DNA from: an uncultured Eubacterium sp.
GTDB taxonomy: Bacteria > Bacillota > Clostridia > Lachnospirales > Lachnospiraceae
Reading direction: 5' to 3'
Assembly: GCF_934295145.1 (NCBI RefSeq)
Contig: NZ_CAKRAS010000098.1
Coordinates: 1 to 5,336, forward strand
DNA length: 5,336 nt
Shown: piece by piece, positions 4,999 to 5,336 of the stretch
How the letters are laid out: the number at the start of each line of letters is the position of its first letter
Position numbering within the stretch: the stretch's first letter is position 1
Program-made: the position numbers and the translations under genes
Notes under the pieces: model-generated
The model's input: the letters and a program-made list of their open reading frames with translations, nothing else
Told to the model about the DNA's origin: nothing
Databases searched by the model: none

Positions 4999-5111
4999 TC
5001 TTCTTTATTCTGTTTTTCTTCCTCCAACTCCCGGAGGACTTCATCGCCATACTTATCAATCATCCGTACCAGAAAATCAATGCACCGCTCAAATTCGATA
5101 TTCTGTTGCAT
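4977..5111 (-). CDS. Small acidic/charged protein of unknown function, 44 residues
   Basis: The ATG at 5111 is preceded by GGGAGGAG with 5 nt spacing, one of the best ribosome binding sites in the window. The product reads MQQNIEFERCIDFLVRMIDK, then YGDEVLRELEEEKQNKEEKE and ends AAVS. It is predicted to be almost entirely helical: an amphipathic first helix (I-x-F-x-x-C-I-x-F-L-V-R-M-I) with one Cys (residue 10), then a highly charged Glu/Lys tail. It has no signal peptide or membrane segment. The strong ribosome binding site, intact frame and terminator hairpin at its end support a real gene. It lies just upstream of, and on the same strand as, the IS66 transposase remnant, so it may have been an accessory gene of that element; this is inference. 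I do not recognise the family. Confidence 0.6.
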   Translation of the reverse strand: MQQNIEFERCIDFLVRMIDKYGDEVLRELEEEKQNKEEKEAAVS

Positions 5112-5336
5112 AAGCTCCTCCCATCATTGTTTTAATCTGAGCTTATTTTACAAAACATACCTCAAACAGCATTGAATCGAATTTGACTCCAAATTGAGAA
5201 AATGCCTATTGGATCGATGCGATTTTAGTTCTATTTTATATCCTTGTTAAAAATAGGGAAGTTTTTACAGCCCCGAGTTTGTTCATATACATTCATTATT
5301 TCTGCATAAATTCAAACACTGCCTCTTTCGTCGGAA
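5112..5336. other. Non-coding stretch upstream of the small ORF
   Basis: No gene with a start and ribosome binding site is visible. The stretch holds a small dyad, AATTTG (5180-5185) and CAAATT (5190-5195), and on the minus strand the sequence GGGGCTGTAAAAACTTCCC (5274-5256), which looks like the tip of an insertion sequence but has no partner in the window. A minus-strand frame ending at 5296 is too short to judge. Confidence 0.3.

Noticed and set aside
4942..5175. Plus-strand 77-codon Ser/Phe-rich frame
   Set aside because: Antisense to the 44-residue ORF; its Ser/Phe richness mirrors the Glu/Lys codons of that gene.
5296..5336. Minus-strand frame entering from the right edge and ending PTKEAVFEFMQK
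   Set aside because: It could be the C-terminus of a neighbouring gene, but 12 open codons are easily chance and no family is recognisable.
1..5336. CRISPR array, tRNA or rRNA genes
   Set aside because: No regularly spaced direct repeats, tRNA cloverleaf arms or rRNA-like sequence were seen.

Overview
The window looks like a moderately AT-rich chromosomal segment of a gut-type Firmicute, most likely a Clostridia/Lachnospiraceae relative. This is inferred from strong AGGAGG-type ribosome binding sites, use of a TTG start, the protein families present and the style of the IS66-like, XRE and WYL remnants. No organism can be named from the sequence alone.

Left part (1-444): two gene ends that face away from each other have been fused. 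On the minus strand is the aminotransferase part of a MocR/PdxR-type regulator without its DNA-binding half. On the plus strand is only the last third of PdxT, the glutaminase subunit of the vitamin B6 (PLP) synthase. In other bacteria pdxR is commonly divergent from pdxS-pdxT, so a deletion seems to have removed the 5' half of pdxR, all of pdxS and the 5' part of pdxT. A good terminator follows pdxT, then an extended -10 promoter with a perfect hairpin at its likely start point, then an intact nitroreductase-family gene (631-1275).

Middle (1276-3570): the best-preserved unit, a two-gene minus-strand operon. It encodes a 507-residue membrane protein made of two DUF1538 halves, a family with a reported cation/proton antiporter member. 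The next gene starts 2 nt after its stop and encodes a 229-residue protein with two PII-like domains in tandem. Together they look like a transporter with its own PII-type signal sensor. A long perfect hairpin separates this operon from the convergent nitroreductase gene.

Right part (3571-5336): a graveyard of minus-strand fragments. In order of transcription from the right edge there are an intact 44-residue small protein of unknown function, the N-terminus of an IS66-family transposase with a frameshift, the C-terminus of a WYL-domain regulator, an XRE-family repressor with a frameshift but a well-preserved promoter/operator, a short unidentified reading frame, and the N-terminal third of an ADP-ribosylglycohydrolase, also apparently frameshifted. 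The abrupt joins point to repeated insertion and deletion next to the DUF1538 operon. The single-base frameshifts could also be sequence errors.
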